Source of the DNA: Corythucha ciliata
Lineage: Eukaryota > Arthropoda > Insecta > Hemiptera > Tingidae
NCBI GenBank assembly: GCA_038030265.1
Contig: CM075942.1
Span: forward strand, 53,038,751 to 53,102,750
Direction: 5' to 3'
DNA: 64,000 nucleotides
Made by a program: the position numbers and the translations under genes. Shown here piece by piece: positions 22,801 through 34,401 of this stretch. The notes beneath the pieces are model-generated. The model was not told the origin of the DNA. It worked only from the letters and a program-made list of their open reading frames with translations, and searched no databases. Position 1 is the first letter of the stretch; each line of letters begins with the position of its first letter.

Positions 22801-23660
22801 CTATGCTATAGAAGCCTGTGCACGGAAGATTAGTGAGAGGGGTCTTCAGAAAGCGAAGATCTTCATCCTGTCTGACAGTCAGGCGGCTCTTAAAGCCCTA
22901 GGCTCAAGTGTCGTGAATTCGAAGCTAGTTTGGGGATGTCTTGAAGCCCTCAGGCCTGTGGCAACGGCAAACAGCCGTACTTTGATGTGGGTGCCGGGTC
23001 ACAAGGGGTTTGAGGGAAATGAAATGGCTGATCAACTCGCGAAGAGAGGATCAGAGATGCCTTACGTGGGCCCGGAGCCAAGTCTCAGGGTCACGAAGTC
23101 CTTCACGAAGAGGCAGGTGCAGGCGTGGTTGGACGAGAGGCATCGTGAATACTGGGTTAGACAACCAGGTCTCAGGCAGGCCAAGCTCTTTGTCACTCCA
23201 AAGGGACGATCGGAGAAGGGCCTGATCTCTCTGAGCCGAGGAGACCTTAGGATCTTGGTGGGACTGCTAACGGGACATTGTGCCCTTCGATATACACTAA
23301 TAGCGTTCCCCATTTGCACAAAATTCTGCATTTGGGCAGTTCATTTCCACCTGTCTTCACTGAATTAAATCATATGTTAGTGGAGAAGACGGGTGGAAAT
23401 GAATAGCGCCGTTGCAGAATTTTGTGCAAATGGGGAACGCTATCAGACTAATGGAGAAGTCTGACACGGACATTTGCGGATTTTGCGACTTGGCCGTGGA
23501 AACAGCAGAGCACGTACTGTGTGAGTGCGAGGCTCTGGGGCGGTTACGCTTTCACCATCTTGGAAATGATGTGCTTCAACCGGAGGACATCTCCAGGATG
23601 GCTACGGGAAATATCCTCAACTTCGTTAAGGAGTGGTGGTGGAGGACGCTTGAAAACTAG
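19886..23660 (+). pseudogene. LINE ORF2: AP endonuclease, reverse transcriptase, RNase H; broken
   Basis: Starts at GTG 19886, overlapping the ORF1 stop as GTGA. Endonuclease: FLQVNLHRAA, MVQEPW, GCDANAHHTIWGS and SDHRLI. RT: YRPISLTSFLLKTMEK, DIGGAFDNTTYDS, GCPQGGVLSPLLW and the catalytic GYADDLAIL at about 21890. RNase H: YTDGS, QAEIYAIEAC, LSDSQAALKAL and PGHKGFEGNEMAD. C-terminal zinc motif: CGFCDLAVETAEHVLCEC. Lesions: TAA at 20603, frameshifts near 20935, 21008 and 21600 (an A8 tract), TAG at 22226, and the MITE at 23300..23443. All catalytic residues are still readable. Function (target-primed reverse transcription) is by family. Confidence 0.9.
23300..23443. mobile_element. 144-bp palindromic MITE inside the LINE
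   Basis: Perfect terminal inverted repeat ATAGCGTTCCCCATTTGCAC...GCAGAATTTT at each end (~30 bp), then a second inverted block (TTCATTTCCACC against GGTGGAAATGAA; GTCTTCACT against AGTGGAGAAGAC), with a ~20-bp loop. It splits the LINE ORF2 between GHCALRY and the CxxC zinc motif, so it is younger than the LINE. The ends suggest a TA target, but this is not certain. Confidence 0.85.
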
Positions 23661-23783
23661 CGTCTTTCTTGGCAGGGCAACCTGAGGGGACACCACAATA
23701 GATCTTATAGGTCGAGTTTGGTAGGAGATAGTTTTTTCTGGGTTTCCCTCCCCGTTTAATAAAAAAAAAAAAAAGGGCCGTGA

Positions 23784-25568
23784 ATCAAATAACCATCATC
23801 AGCAAAAAAATTGTAAGTTTCAGAGCCAACTACCTCTAAGTGCAGGTATCGTTTTTTAAGCTGCAAAATGCCGGCAATAACCGCGCGAATAAGCAAATAT
23901 TTTCAATTTTGCCTCTAAACCCCGAATTTGACCAAACAACAGCTTTTTCTCAATTTTAGGCGATAACTTGACTCAGAAACATCTCAATGGTGCTATGCAC
24001 TTTCACTCATGAAGAAGCCTCGCTGAAAGAAGCCTAACAATTAGCCTCAAAATTGCAAAATTTGGAGCTTATAAACTGTGAAATTGCAAGTTTCGGGGCC
24101 TTTAAATAAACAGAAAGTGGAGGTTGATATACCCGGGATAAGTGGGAACGTTAGCCGTCGACGGAATAGGTCTAAAACTGACGAGGCTCATACGACAACG
24201 CGACGTGCCGTACCTTACCCGCCTACCCACATTTATGACACGCACTCTATCCCACCGTCGGTGTAAGCTGTAACGCCCGTACAAATCGATTGCAGAATAT
24301 AGAATCTGCGCTTGCTGGTTCGGGAGGATGTGGAAAAGTGGCCTACCTTTCTATTTTCTGTCGTAAACGCCTATATGATTCTGCGAGGAAACTGTCTGTT
24401 TTTTTCAACGATGAAGAGTTGGATTTTTCCTAAAAATCTCGTTCACAGATATTTTTCATACATTTTAACCTTTAAATTACGAATGTTTAAAACAATCCGA
24501 CTATTAGGCCAAAGAAGTTGATTGATGTAGCTAGGCGGAGTTCTGGGCAGACGCAAAGTCACATATTATTCACTCGGCCGAGTACTGTCTGTGTGGTGAT
24601 TACACATGGGTTATACTGGGTCGAGTGCACTGTCTCGGTCGAGCACTCGGTACGTGTAATTCGGCCTTTAAGGTGCCGGAAGTTATGACCCTAAAATAGG
24701 CAAATTTTGGCGAATAAACTTACTGTCTGCTACTGAAAGGGCTCAAGTCTCCTCCGAGGGCTGTCTCATTAGGCGGTAAACCGAACGTGACATATTTGTT
24801 ATGTACTTCTTGGGGAAATCACGGTCACTCCCCCAAATTTTGAGCTGTGGCAGCTGTGAACACCTCGGAAACTTACCGTTTGGGAAAATTTAACCGTCTT
24901 TTCCTCCCTCTTTATCGCCGAAGGGTCTAGCCCGGGAATCTAATAGGCAGAGCAAAAATCTGTTGGCAACTTAAAACCTGACTACTCGCAGCTAGTGCAC
25001 GACAACAGAATAAGTCAATATTCTCCGTATTTTTGTACTTATCCGAGTTTATCATACTCTACCCCCGCCACCATTACACCAGAAACAAGATGGAAACAAA
25101 TGTTAGTCGGTGATATGGTTGACGAGGGTGTGTGGTGGTCGCAGGGATGATGAGTCAATGTAATCACTTAAGGCATTGTTTCCTTCGTTGTAGACAAGAC
25201 CTCATCAATCATGTGAGGATGAGCTTGTGTGTGGTGTGGTGTGAGTGAGGGGGACAGGGTTACCACCGCGAGGGAGTGGAAGAGATGAAGCTTTTTTTCA
25301 GTCGACTTCAATCAGTTTTATCTGACGGCCGTACATCTCGTAAATTTTATCGTTTTGAGCCGGATTTAGCGTGACAGCTGGGGACAAATGCGAGAGTGTT
25401 CTGCCTCCGTCCAATCACTGTGTTCAATCGCTGTTCAATGGAGACAGTGTCACCCCCATCCCTTTCTACCCCCAGACTGCTGGGTTGTACATCAGCAGAC
25501 TTGAACGTGAAGGGGCAAATATACGAGGGTCCATAATACTTATTATAGTCAGCTTCTAGGGCCAAAAC
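23784..25568. other. Spacer downstream of the LINE
   Basis: A loosely periodic repeat runs from about 23800 to 24110. An island of higher GC with many CGs lies at about 24120-24290. A block at about 24560-24670 carries repeated CTCGG(C/T)CGAG words and ends GGCCTTTA like other MITEs here, but I could not find its left end. A minus-strand open frame at 25347..25565 looks protein-like in composition but matches nothing I know. Confidence 0.4.
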
Positions 25569-25813
25569 TATAGTCGGATCGGTGAAAGAATGTGCATGAA
25601 ATTACCCTCTCTCTTTTCCCTAAACCCACATGACTTACCGCTACCACGCCATCACCTGAGAGGAGCCTCTCCTATTTTATCGGTAAAACTCTCGGTTATT
25701 GGTTGCAGTTGTTTGATAAAAGTGGAGAAGTAGAGAACTACGTTAAGAGAGGGAAAAATCGGGCTTATGGCCTCCCACCACTCATGCACATTCTTTCGCT
25801 GATCCGAGTATAG
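25569..25813. mobile_element. Foldback MITE (about 245 bp)
   Basis: Terminal inverted repeats: CTATAGTCGGATCGGTGAAA then GAATGTGCATGA on the left, and TCATGCACATTCTTTCGCTG then ATCCGAGTATAG on the right, about 33 bp with three mismatches. The interior contains no coding sequence. Confidence 0.75.
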
Positions 25814-26029
25814 CAATGCCTGTTCGAGTTTCTTGAATCAAAAAGTGAAATTACTGGCAAAATGACGTGATTTTGTCCCTGAACCACCCGCTGGACGAGC
25901 TTAATTTACATGGGAACGTTCGACTGCATCATATACATATAGTCAGTTGTCGTCTGTCACCTGATCGTCCCTTGACCATCCTCCCCTCCGACCACGTAGA
26001 ACCCCCCCCCCTTCCTGAAGTATTCCCCT

Positions 26030-26940
26030 GTGAAGTTTACTCCCTTAAAAAGCAAATTTTGCTGGATTGACCTATTCAAAAATTCAATTTAACAGGGTTG
26101 AGTCATCCAAAAAAGGCAATTTCACACGCTAGGGCCTTTATAAGTTCCAATATTTCACGGATTTAACACCCCTAGAACAAAATTCCACGGTTTTGGCTTA
26201 TTTGATATCGATAACCATATTTTTCCATTGGCGCCAAAACAATTTGACGCATTGGCCCTTTCTGAAACTAAATTTTGAATAAAACCTCTCAAGTAACCTC
26301 TCAAAAACTCGCTGCAAGTAAAACCAAATGTGGTGCTGCTGCAAAAAAGCAATTTTGTAGAGTTGTCTCATTCAACACCAATGTTGCGCTGACCTCTGCC
26401 TGAAAAAACAATATTTCGTGGGGTTGGATCATTATAAACGAATTTAAACGGGCTATAGCATGCATATGTAACCGTTTTACAGGTTTCGCTGCCTCAAAAA
26501 ACATATGTCGCGCTGTTGAACCAATTCAGGAAGTAATTTTACTTTATTCGATCGTTTTAAAACCCAATGTCAAGGGTCTGATTCCATTAAAAAAAAAAAA
26601 AATCGTGGATGAGTTTTACCAGTGAAAACCAATTTTGCAATGCTCTCTCACACCCAATAAAGCAATGTCGCTGCAAGTAAAACCAAATGTGGTGCTGCTG
26701 ACTCATTCAAAAGGCAATTTCGTCAAGTTGGTAAATCAAAAATAGATTTTTGCGTGGCTCACTCACCCAAAAAAGCAATTTCCAGTGGTTTCACTACATC
26801 TAAAATAATACTGTGCGCTTTTTACCCATTCAGAAAGCAATTTTGTGGGGCGTGGCTCATTTAAATAACCGGTTTCACTCAGTTGACCATCATTTGAAAA
26901 GAAAAATGCAGTGTTGTGGATTTCGCTCTTCCGAATTCCA
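26030..26940. repeat. Long degenerate periodic repeat array
   Basis: About 25 diverged units of 33-40 bp built on CTCATTCAAAAA(A)GCAATTTTG and a GTTG word. Some homogenisation is visible: GTAAAACCAAATGTGGTGCT occurs at about 26319 and 26676 within longer matches. Same general family as the arrays at 840, 8330, 9680 and 53640. Confidence 0.7.
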
Positions 26941-27303
26941 AATTATCGTGGACCTGAGCCTGATAATTCACTATTTTGGTGACAAAATTGAAATTCAACT
27001 CCTAGGAACTCGGAATCTTTCGGTACTTGGTTTGAAAATAAGTAATAAATTAAGAAAAACAAACAAAAAAACTGTCTGTATGATTGAAAGAAGAAGAAAC
27101 GAACATTCGGTGATGATCGGGAACTATCAAAACACAGCTCGGAAAATATCAATTTGAGCTTTCGAATTTTCCACTTGACTTAAAAAGGGAACACTTTGTC
27201 CTTCAAATGATCAAAAACCTTGACATTTTGCCTAAGAAACAGAGTTTTCGCACCAAAATGATCAGTTTTCTTATGGAACCCCGAAAAACTATCAATTTTA
27301 TCA

Positions 27304-27441
27304 AGGCCCGTTCACAAGCTCTATGTTTGTGATGTGTGGTGTCTATGCAACCTATAAAAATGCTTCACTTTTCGAGGGAAACAATTTGTTTGGTTGCATA
27401 GAATCCACACAACCTTGAACATAGAGCTTGTGAACGGGCCT
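27304..27441. mobile_element. Tourist-like MITE, family A, copy 1
   Basis: 138 bp with ends AGGCCCGTTCACAAGCTCTA and TAGAGCTTGTGAACGGGCCT, perfect inverted repeats of at least 24 bp. The 3-bp direct repeat TCA flanks it (27301-27303 and 27442-27444). The interior has inverted blocks around TCTATGCAACC/GGTTGCATAGA. The GGCCCGTT ends with a 3-bp target duplication fit PIF/Harbinger (Tourist-like). Confidence 0.87.
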
Positions 27442-27444
27442 TCA

Positions 27445-30400
27445 GAAACGATCAAGTGTGCGCAGAAATCAAAATGTGCCCGTAGGAATGCGTGTGATAC
27501 GCGGCTCCCAGACACTCTTTCGCTTAGTAACTGCTGACGTAACGCTTCAAACGGACTGTTCAAGAAGGAGACGGTTAATTGATCAGCAAATTTTGGATGG
27601 TTTTACCTTAATCTACAGGTAATTTTTACCAGCGGATTTTTACGCTGAACAGCCTACGCGCCCACCTAACTTTGACATACTCGAGATTTAGTTGGAAATA
27701 ACTGCGTCAATTTAGCCCTTCAAACTGGCAAACTGGTCTGTGAAACCGGCCTTTCCCGCTATACAAAAAGGACTATTTTCCTAAATGTTACTCCGAGAAA
27801 CTGAAAATTTAAACAGAATCCCGGAAAAGTAGCCCCCTAAACCTGAATTTCACAATTTCTGAATCAAATCCTTTCCCGTCATCCTGAGTCATCGCTCACC
27901 TCTCCGTGAATAATTTTTGAGCCTCCTGATGGAGAAAAATCTCTCACGAATGGATCTACTCAACTTCGTTTGTAACTGAAACAGGTGGATGAAATCATCC
28001 CCATCGCAGGGCTTAATGCGTTTATGATAAGTGTCCGAATATAGTTAGCTTCAGCAGAGCATCAGACGCAACAGACAGTCTCAGGGGCTAAAAATGTATG
28101 GGATTCCAGTAAAACTAGCACTTTATTTTAATACTTGCGAGTAAAAACATGATTCCTTTTACATCACCTCATCGCCCTACTTATGAGCGACTGGAACAGG
28201 CGAGTGGGAGGGCGAGGCGGAATAAGAAATAGCACCCCCTCACTATTCTCTTTGAACGCAAATTAAAAGTAAACATTGTTGGGAGGTTCTTCCTTATTTT
28301 AAGTGCACAGTTGGGATGTTTATTACGCTTGAAGGACAACAAACACTGGCGTTTTTATTTAATTATTCAACGCTACCAATTTAGTTTTACAAAAAATCTC
28401 TAATTGGAACGAGTGACCGACTACGTCTTTTCCTTAGGTATCAATATAACATTTTATTTCAGCCGAGAACTTAATACACCCCACCCTTCACAATGACTAT
28501 CATATTTATCCTTCCACTTTCCGTAAATCGTACCGAATTTGTGGAGATAAACTTTACTAAAGTATAGCAACGTCTAGAGCTCAACGAGAGTTATACGAAG
28601 TGAGAGTTGGGAATTTTCGTAACTACCCCCCTCGCAGCAACAACCAATGGTGGCTTGATTGAAGTTCCGGATCCTTTGATGCCGGAACCTTTCCCGGCTT
28701 GCACCACTCCCACCCATCCACAAAATTCATATTTCAATCCCACCGATTAGTTGTTGGGTATGTGAGTGCGCTATAGGGGCAAACACGCTACTAAGGACTT
28801 GCCCACCTTTTTTGAATTACAATAAATCAAATCAAGGGTTCCTGATTTTGTCAAACCCCTTCCCCCCTCCTTCCCACCCAACCAAACCCCGCACATCACC
28901 ACAGGTTTTTACCATCCGAAAAAATGGGGGGGGGGGGGTTGAATTTGACTTCCTCCCCCCCGTGCGCATTGCGGAGACTTGCGCTGTCAATATCTCCAGG
29001 ACTCCCAGTTCGCTTTTGCCGCTCTCGGTGTTAACAGTACGTGAAAAGCGCGCGCGGTGTTCGTGAAAGGGAAGAAAAAAAAACGCTGAATAGGCAATTT
29101 TTTAGACACCTTTGAAGTCAAGGGAAAAGTTGTTTTTTCCTTGAGAGAGGAAAAAAAAAGAGTCAAAAATTGGAATGACTCCAATTTAGGTAAACATTTT
29201 TGTTTTTGTTTTCATTATTTGTGTAAAACAAAAAATATTTTTGAAACTAACGCTGCGAGAATGATTCCTCCGGCTTAAAGAATTCTACCACCAAATAATT
29301 TAACACGTTTTGTTTGTTGTCGTGGCGGGGGGGGGGGAGGGCTGTAACATTCCCACGCTCAAAATCATGTTGGGGCAGTGACGGAGTTCGTATATGAAGG
29401 GCTATTCATCAGTTCATTTCAATTTTCCGCGTCATTTTTTACAACCCGTTTTTACGTAACAAGTTTTATCGTTGGCCTCTCTAAGATATGTTTTAATTAC
29501 GGCTTACTAAATACGCTCGTTTATGGCAAAATTAATTATACGACCCTGTAATTTACAAGGCGTTTAGCCTTCGATATTTTATTTGCACAAAACCCAAAAA
29601 TAGACACCGGCCTCGACATATCCACTTCGAAATATACCGGGAAATTTTTCCGAGAGCACTTGAAGCCGGTGAGAATCGCGTGGGTCCTTTTTTTTTATTA
29701 CATAAACCCCGCCCACCCACCATCCTTCACCACTGTAATGACTTTGACCATTGGCGGCGTCACGTCTGTGGCCGATTTTCCGGGTCTTGATTTGCATTTA
29801 AAAGCCCCCTCGGATCGTCATCGTGCTGTTGGCACCAAAAGAATGAACTTTAGGCGCGGCCTGAGGACTGAGCAGAGCAGTTTGTTAAAATTGAAACGGC
29901 AAACATGCACGGTATAGGAAATAATGAAAATAAGTGAAGCGAGTAGAGAGAATCCTGGGATTTGTCCTTGTGTGGGAAGAACGGAGAGGGTGGCGACCGA
30001 AATTTTCCTCTTTTTCCATACTTTTTTTTCAATTAATTTGAAAGATACGCTCGACGAAACATTAAATTTAAATAATATTCCCGCTATACTATATGGGGTC
30101 AAACCATATAGTTTTAATTAAAGTTATAATCACGGAAGAGTATCCTCGAATACACCCTCGAACAGAAGGGTCAGTAATACCATTTTCAAGGCACAATACC
30201 TCATTAAAGGCAAATTATTTACAATCGTCTGTTGATTTTCACTCGAAGCCCACAATTGAAACTAAAACTGCAATTTTTCAGTTGTGTCCATCCCCACCCC
30301 TTTTACGTCAGTCCGGTGGTTTTTCGAACGGAATGCATTCCAATGAAAATTTTCTGCAAAATACCTCTGCCCCCCCCCTCCGCCATAGGCCATTAGTCGA

Positions 30401-31732
30401 TATTAACTCAACAAATTCCCAGATAGAGTAATAGCGGATAGTCGCCTGTTCGAGGAAACGAGAGGTTGAAACGACGCTTATAGGGAACACCAGGGTCATC
30501 ATTTAATGAAAGGCTCACTTTTACCTTTATTTCCAGTTGTTGAACACGATCGGCAAGCACCTTGTTTTGAAACAAGTACAAAGCGCGATATTTAACCCTC
30601 AAGAACGTGTATTTTAGCGCAACGAGCCGAATTTTCGGTTCACAGGTGTTATAGAAATACCGTCGGAGAAGGAATTTATTGAGTGGCGTAATACGTGTGG
30701 AGTAATAAGTAAGAAGATAATATGCTATCCGTACCTCGACAGAACGACGAAACCAGCTGTCGTTAACAGAAAAGGAGCGTATACCGCATTCTTTGCCAAA
30801 ATGAATTTCGCCCTTTAAAAACAGACCAAATCGGCCCACAAAAACCCCTAAAAATCGACTTTCATCCTTTCAGGAAGCGTTTAATCTTCTGTCTAGCCAA
30901 AATGCTGTCAATTTTGGCTCAATCTCTTGAATGTACACATGCAGTTCTGACTATCGGAGTTAGCCAGCAACGGCCTCCCTCCCCCACGACCTACTTCAGA
31001 AAAACTCAACCACACCTCCCTTGAAACAGGCACTTCAACCCCCTTCCCAATGCCACATCAGTATACGCCCGCATACAAAGCAAGCAATAACAAGAAATAA
31101 CAATTTTATCTCTTTACCTCGATGAAAGTTTCTCAAAAACAATCAAGAAAGGCACAAAAGCGTAGTGGTGAAGGGGAGAGGGGAGGCAAAAACAAAGATA
31201 ACTCTAAAAGAAGTCAACCGGTTATTGGTAGGCGGGAGGAGGGTTGGAAAAAGGGAAATTGTGAAGTTCAAAGGGACGAGTTAAAGACGCCAAGCTAAAA
31301 ATAACAAGAAAAAAAGGATAGTCGTGTACCAAAGGGATGGTGTAAAATTAGGTAGAAAAGGGGTGGAAAAACGCTATAAAAACACTATAATTTTTCGTTT
31401 TTATTCAAGCAGGAGAAATAAAACCCTGCAGTTTTTTGGTGTTACCGACTGGCTCAAAACCTTGTTGTGGGGAGAAGGGGGTGGCTGAGAGCTTCACTAC
31501 CACTCGCATGGGTTGATCCCTTTGTTTATTCACAGACGGCGAGGGAGTGGAATATTGCATGAAGGGCAAACGAGACAACTTTTTGTATCACAGCCTCACT
31601 GGGAGTGGTAGGGGTGACAGAAGGGTGAGAAATGGTCTCACCCACCTAAAAATGGCTTCACTGTCAATAATGTACCGCGAAAGAGTCCCCTCCCCTCTGA
31701 ATCTGAGGGTTTTAACTCAGATTAGTATATTA
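27445..31732. other. Spacer, no gene recognised
   Basis: Contains G-runs (about 28925 and 29330) and a CpG-rich patch (about 28960-29075) that could be a promoter or untranslated exon, unproven. A minus-strand open frame at 30408..30839 (143 codons) has no recognisable domain. Small hairpins occur (for example around 30090). Confidence 0.35.
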
Positions 31733-31845
31733 CGATACGAGAGCGGAAAATTGCTCATTCCGAACGAGTACGATTAGTTGCTAATTGTACGAGTAGTAGA
31801 TAATCGTACGAGCTCCAGAATGAATCGTTTCCGCTCGTGTATCGC
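31733..31845. mobile_element. Small foldback element
   Basis: About 113 bp. CGATACGAGAGCGGAAAATT at the left pairs with TTTCCGCTCGTGTATCG at the right, and GCTCATTC with GAATGAAT further in. Inverted ends ~28 bp with several mismatches. The centre is a smaller stem of TCGTACGA-like words. Confidence 0.6.
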
Positions 31846-32206
31846 ACGGCATTTTCTCTACACCTACCAATGGCCAAAGATAATAAAATTCTAATGAAAT
31901 CTTTCAAAAACTTTAGCCTAACAAGAAGAACTCCTATGGAGGAAGAAATAGTATATTGGAGAGACCTCAAAATTCTTTAAAGTGAGGTGAAGTGGGTGGG
32001 GCCTATTCTATCCCAGCTGAACTCTATTGGTTGGAAGGCTTCAGATTTGATTTTAGTGCATTTCATTCTGAAAATGCCCTATTGGTCTCGTCGTGATGGT
32101 GGAAAACATGGGTCATGTCATGTTTTTTTCACGTTTCAGAACCTCTAGAACACGAATTCAGTGGTCTCCAGGATTTATATATATATAATAAGCTTATGGC
32201 CGTTTT

Positions 32207-32296
32207 CTTGTTAGCACGATAACTCTCGAATAAATTAATTTAGCGGAACGCGCTTTGGCACAAATATCAGAAGTCATAAGACCCCGGTCGGTATTG
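32207..32296 (+). repeat. Interspersed repeat B, copy 1 left part
   Basis: CTTGTTAGCACGATAACTCT through GACCCCGGTCGGTATTG is nearly identical to 36298..36387. The copy continues at 33886 (ATTGCATTTGGGCCAAA...) after the 1.59-kb insertion at 32297..33885. Unknown repeat class. Confidence 0.85.
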
Positions 32297-33885
32297 GCGA
32301 ATGAAACTATCACTAGCTGCGCTAGTGTTCTTGATAGTGTAAGCGGTATTTGTTATCAATTTGAGGGTTAGTGTCACAGGCATTGCTGATAGTGTAAGAA
32401 GTATTGATAACTCAGTGCGTATTGTTGTTTGATTTTGAAGAGCTCGTAAATAACTTCACATCTCACTTAATCTGGCTGGGTTTTTAAGATTCTAAGGTGA
32501 GTAAATACATCAAACGTGTTCACATTAAAAATTCGGAAAAGAAGGTTCTTGAAATGTACCTAATCCATCTTCTGAATCGAAAAGAATTCGTGGGCACTGG
32601 GTTATAGCTAGCAAAATTATTATAATTTCGTTGTTAGTGCTACGAACCAATTTATTCCCAAAGCTCACAAAATAGCTATTTTTCAGTTGACCGGGTGTTA
32701 AGTTATTTCATTATCAGCGGTTCCTTCCATCTCAAGACCTTACTACTTCTGAAGTTGTTCGTTCGGGAGGCGTCTTTTTATAGTTTAAATTTTGAATACA
32801 GATTCATCACCATCAAAATCTCGGAATGTCAAAGATGGAAGAAAAGGCTACGATGCTAACCATATCAACATGGCATTAGACGGGACGAAGAGGACTCAAA
32901 GGAGATATTTGCACTTTACCTGCAGTCGTCTGCGCTTGAATGATCCTAATAAATGCTCTTAAGTGGTTATTTTCGGCACTCTAAACTATATCCACATGTA
33001 TCTGTACTGGGTATAACAATAACAAGGACAGATGTTAGTTATGGATCACACCAATACCGACACTGATATTAAAGGGTATAGTCGAGACGAGGTGCTCCGT
33101 TAAATTGTATTAATTAATAAAAAGTATAAAAATAAGCTCGAAAGAATACAATATAGTAAGTAAGCGCCTCGAACCTTGAATGGAACAGAACAAGGCACGA
33201 TATGAGAGATAGGTAAACAAACTATCCTCCTCTGTCGTAATTATTGGTGATCCAGCCGAAATGATCGAGTGAGAGGACCCGCATTGCGAGGAACTTCGGT
33301 AGTCAAAAAGTGGGAAGAAGAAAGGGCAAAACAAAAAAGAAGGCGCTGAGACCGGGAGTTTTTGGGCCAGCACCCGAGCTCGTGGAAAGTCGTCTCATCG
33401 GCGGCAACGCTAGCAAAGGATAAAACCGTGAGGAAGAAGGGATGTTTCAGGGGGCAACATGAGAAAACGAGCGAGCACCAGTCTTTTCTCTGTTGTGCCC
33501 CGACGCCATCCAATTGCTGATCGCCGGTCTCCGGCCGTTCGCTGTGGCTCCGTTGACTCTGTTGTTGAGCTGTTGTTCCATCGACGGCACCCCCGTAGGT
33601 CGGACTCCCCCGTCGCGTCCTCGTACGCTCGCGTGAAGTGCGTTTCCATCATATTTGAGTAGCCAGTGACCCCCTTATTAACAACTCGCACTAATGTAAT
33701 ACCGAGCCCTATTAGTCGATCTTAGCGCAATTAATAAATGTACACACTTTTCCACGAGTTATAATGGCAAAAAAAGAATGAAAAAGACGTGAAAATAATC
33801 CAAAATTTAACATACCGCTTACACTATCGGTATCACTAGTTTCTCTATGACCGGCAGACAGCGTCTTCCTTAGCTACAATCGCCA
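32297..33885. mobile_element. 1.59-kb insertion with inverted ends and an empty site nearby
   Basis: Repeat B is uninterrupted at 36298 onward (CGGTATTGCATTTGGGCC). Here the same sequence is split between GGTATTG (32296) and ATTGCATTTGGG (33886), with ATTG on both sides as a 4-bp duplication. The ends are inverted: TTGGCGAATG against TTGGCGATTG, and further in GATAGTGTAAGCGGTAT occurs on both arms, with ACTAG words between. The interior includes a GC- and CpG-rich block (about 33340-33640) unlike its surroundings. No transposase was recognised; superfamily unknown. Confidence 0.8.
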
Positions 33886-34030
33886 ATTGCATTTGGGCCA
33901 AACCGGTCGATGTGGAGGGGGGAAAGTAGGGGTTAAAATGGTAAAAAAATCACTAGAAATCACCAGCTGATTCTAGAAGCATCATATTCGGTACGTATAC
34001 TCCATGTAAGAGTAGCCCAAAGTGATATGG
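33886..34030 (+). repeat. Interspersed repeat B, copy 1 right part
   Basis: Matches 36387..36505: GCATTTGGGCCAAACCGGTC, then a G-rich stretch, GCATCATATTC, TACTCCATGT and AGAGTAGC. Just beyond, about 34013-34046 is an inverted match to about 36187-36220 (CAACTTGTAATCCATAT). Confidence 0.8.
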
Positions 34031-34286
34031 ATTACAAGTTGCGTCGCTTTTGATAAGACACGGTCCTGAAGCATTTTGGGAAAATCGATCCCGATAGATG
34101 CCTCTGCAATTCTTAGTTTATTCAATTACGAACAAGCTTTCATGAAAAGGCGTAGGTTTTTAACTTTTCCCTGGGGGGGCTTTTGCTCTCAAATTTGTTA
34201 AAAATTTGTAATTATCACTTTGTTTCATTATGTTTGTATACAGTAAATGCGGTTTAAACATCTAAGAATACGAGATCGGACATGAG

Positions 34287-34401
34287 GTCTATTAGTTTGT
34301 TGTCCGGAGCTGCACTATTAGCGTTATTTCACATGATAACCTGCGAGGTTGCAAAATTTCGTGCTGCTCGGAGTAGTCCGGGACGACAAACGAATAGACC
34401 T
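34287..34401. mobile_element. Small MITE (AGGTCTATT ends)
   Basis: 115 bp with ~21-bp imperfect terminal inverted repeats: AGGTCTATTAGTTTGTTGTC against GACGACAAACGAATAGACCT. The target duplication is unclear. Confidence 0.75.

Larger units (their letters stand above)
18510..23783 (+). mobile_element. Decayed non-LTR retrotransposon (LOA/R1/I-like)
   Basis: A roughly 5.25-kb insert, more GC-rich than its surroundings, with a GC-rich 5' leader, a gag-like ORF1, an ORF2 coding endonuclease-RT-RNase H, and a 3' A-rich tail beginning AATAAAA (23758 to 23774). AAAGGGCCTTGA (18510-18521) before it and AAAGGGCCGTGA (23772-23783) after it differ at one base and are a plausible target-site duplication. 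An RNase H domain after the RT excludes CR1/jockey proper and fits LOA, I or related clades. Multiple frameshifts, two nonsense codons and an internal MITE show it is dead. Confidence 0.9.

Noticed and set aside
24560..24670. Possible MITE with CTCGGCCGAG and GGCCTTTA end
   Set aside because: Only one plausible end was found, so no element boundaries can be defended.
25347..25565. Minus-strand 72-codon frame that looks protein-like
   Set aside because: No start-side or splice evidence and no family recognised; adjoins a MITE. Left as spacer.
33410..33691. Minus-strand 93-codon frame in the GC-rich centre of the 1.59-kb insertion
   Set aside because: An overlapping frame on the plus strand is equally open; GC-rich composition alone lengthens frames. 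No domain.
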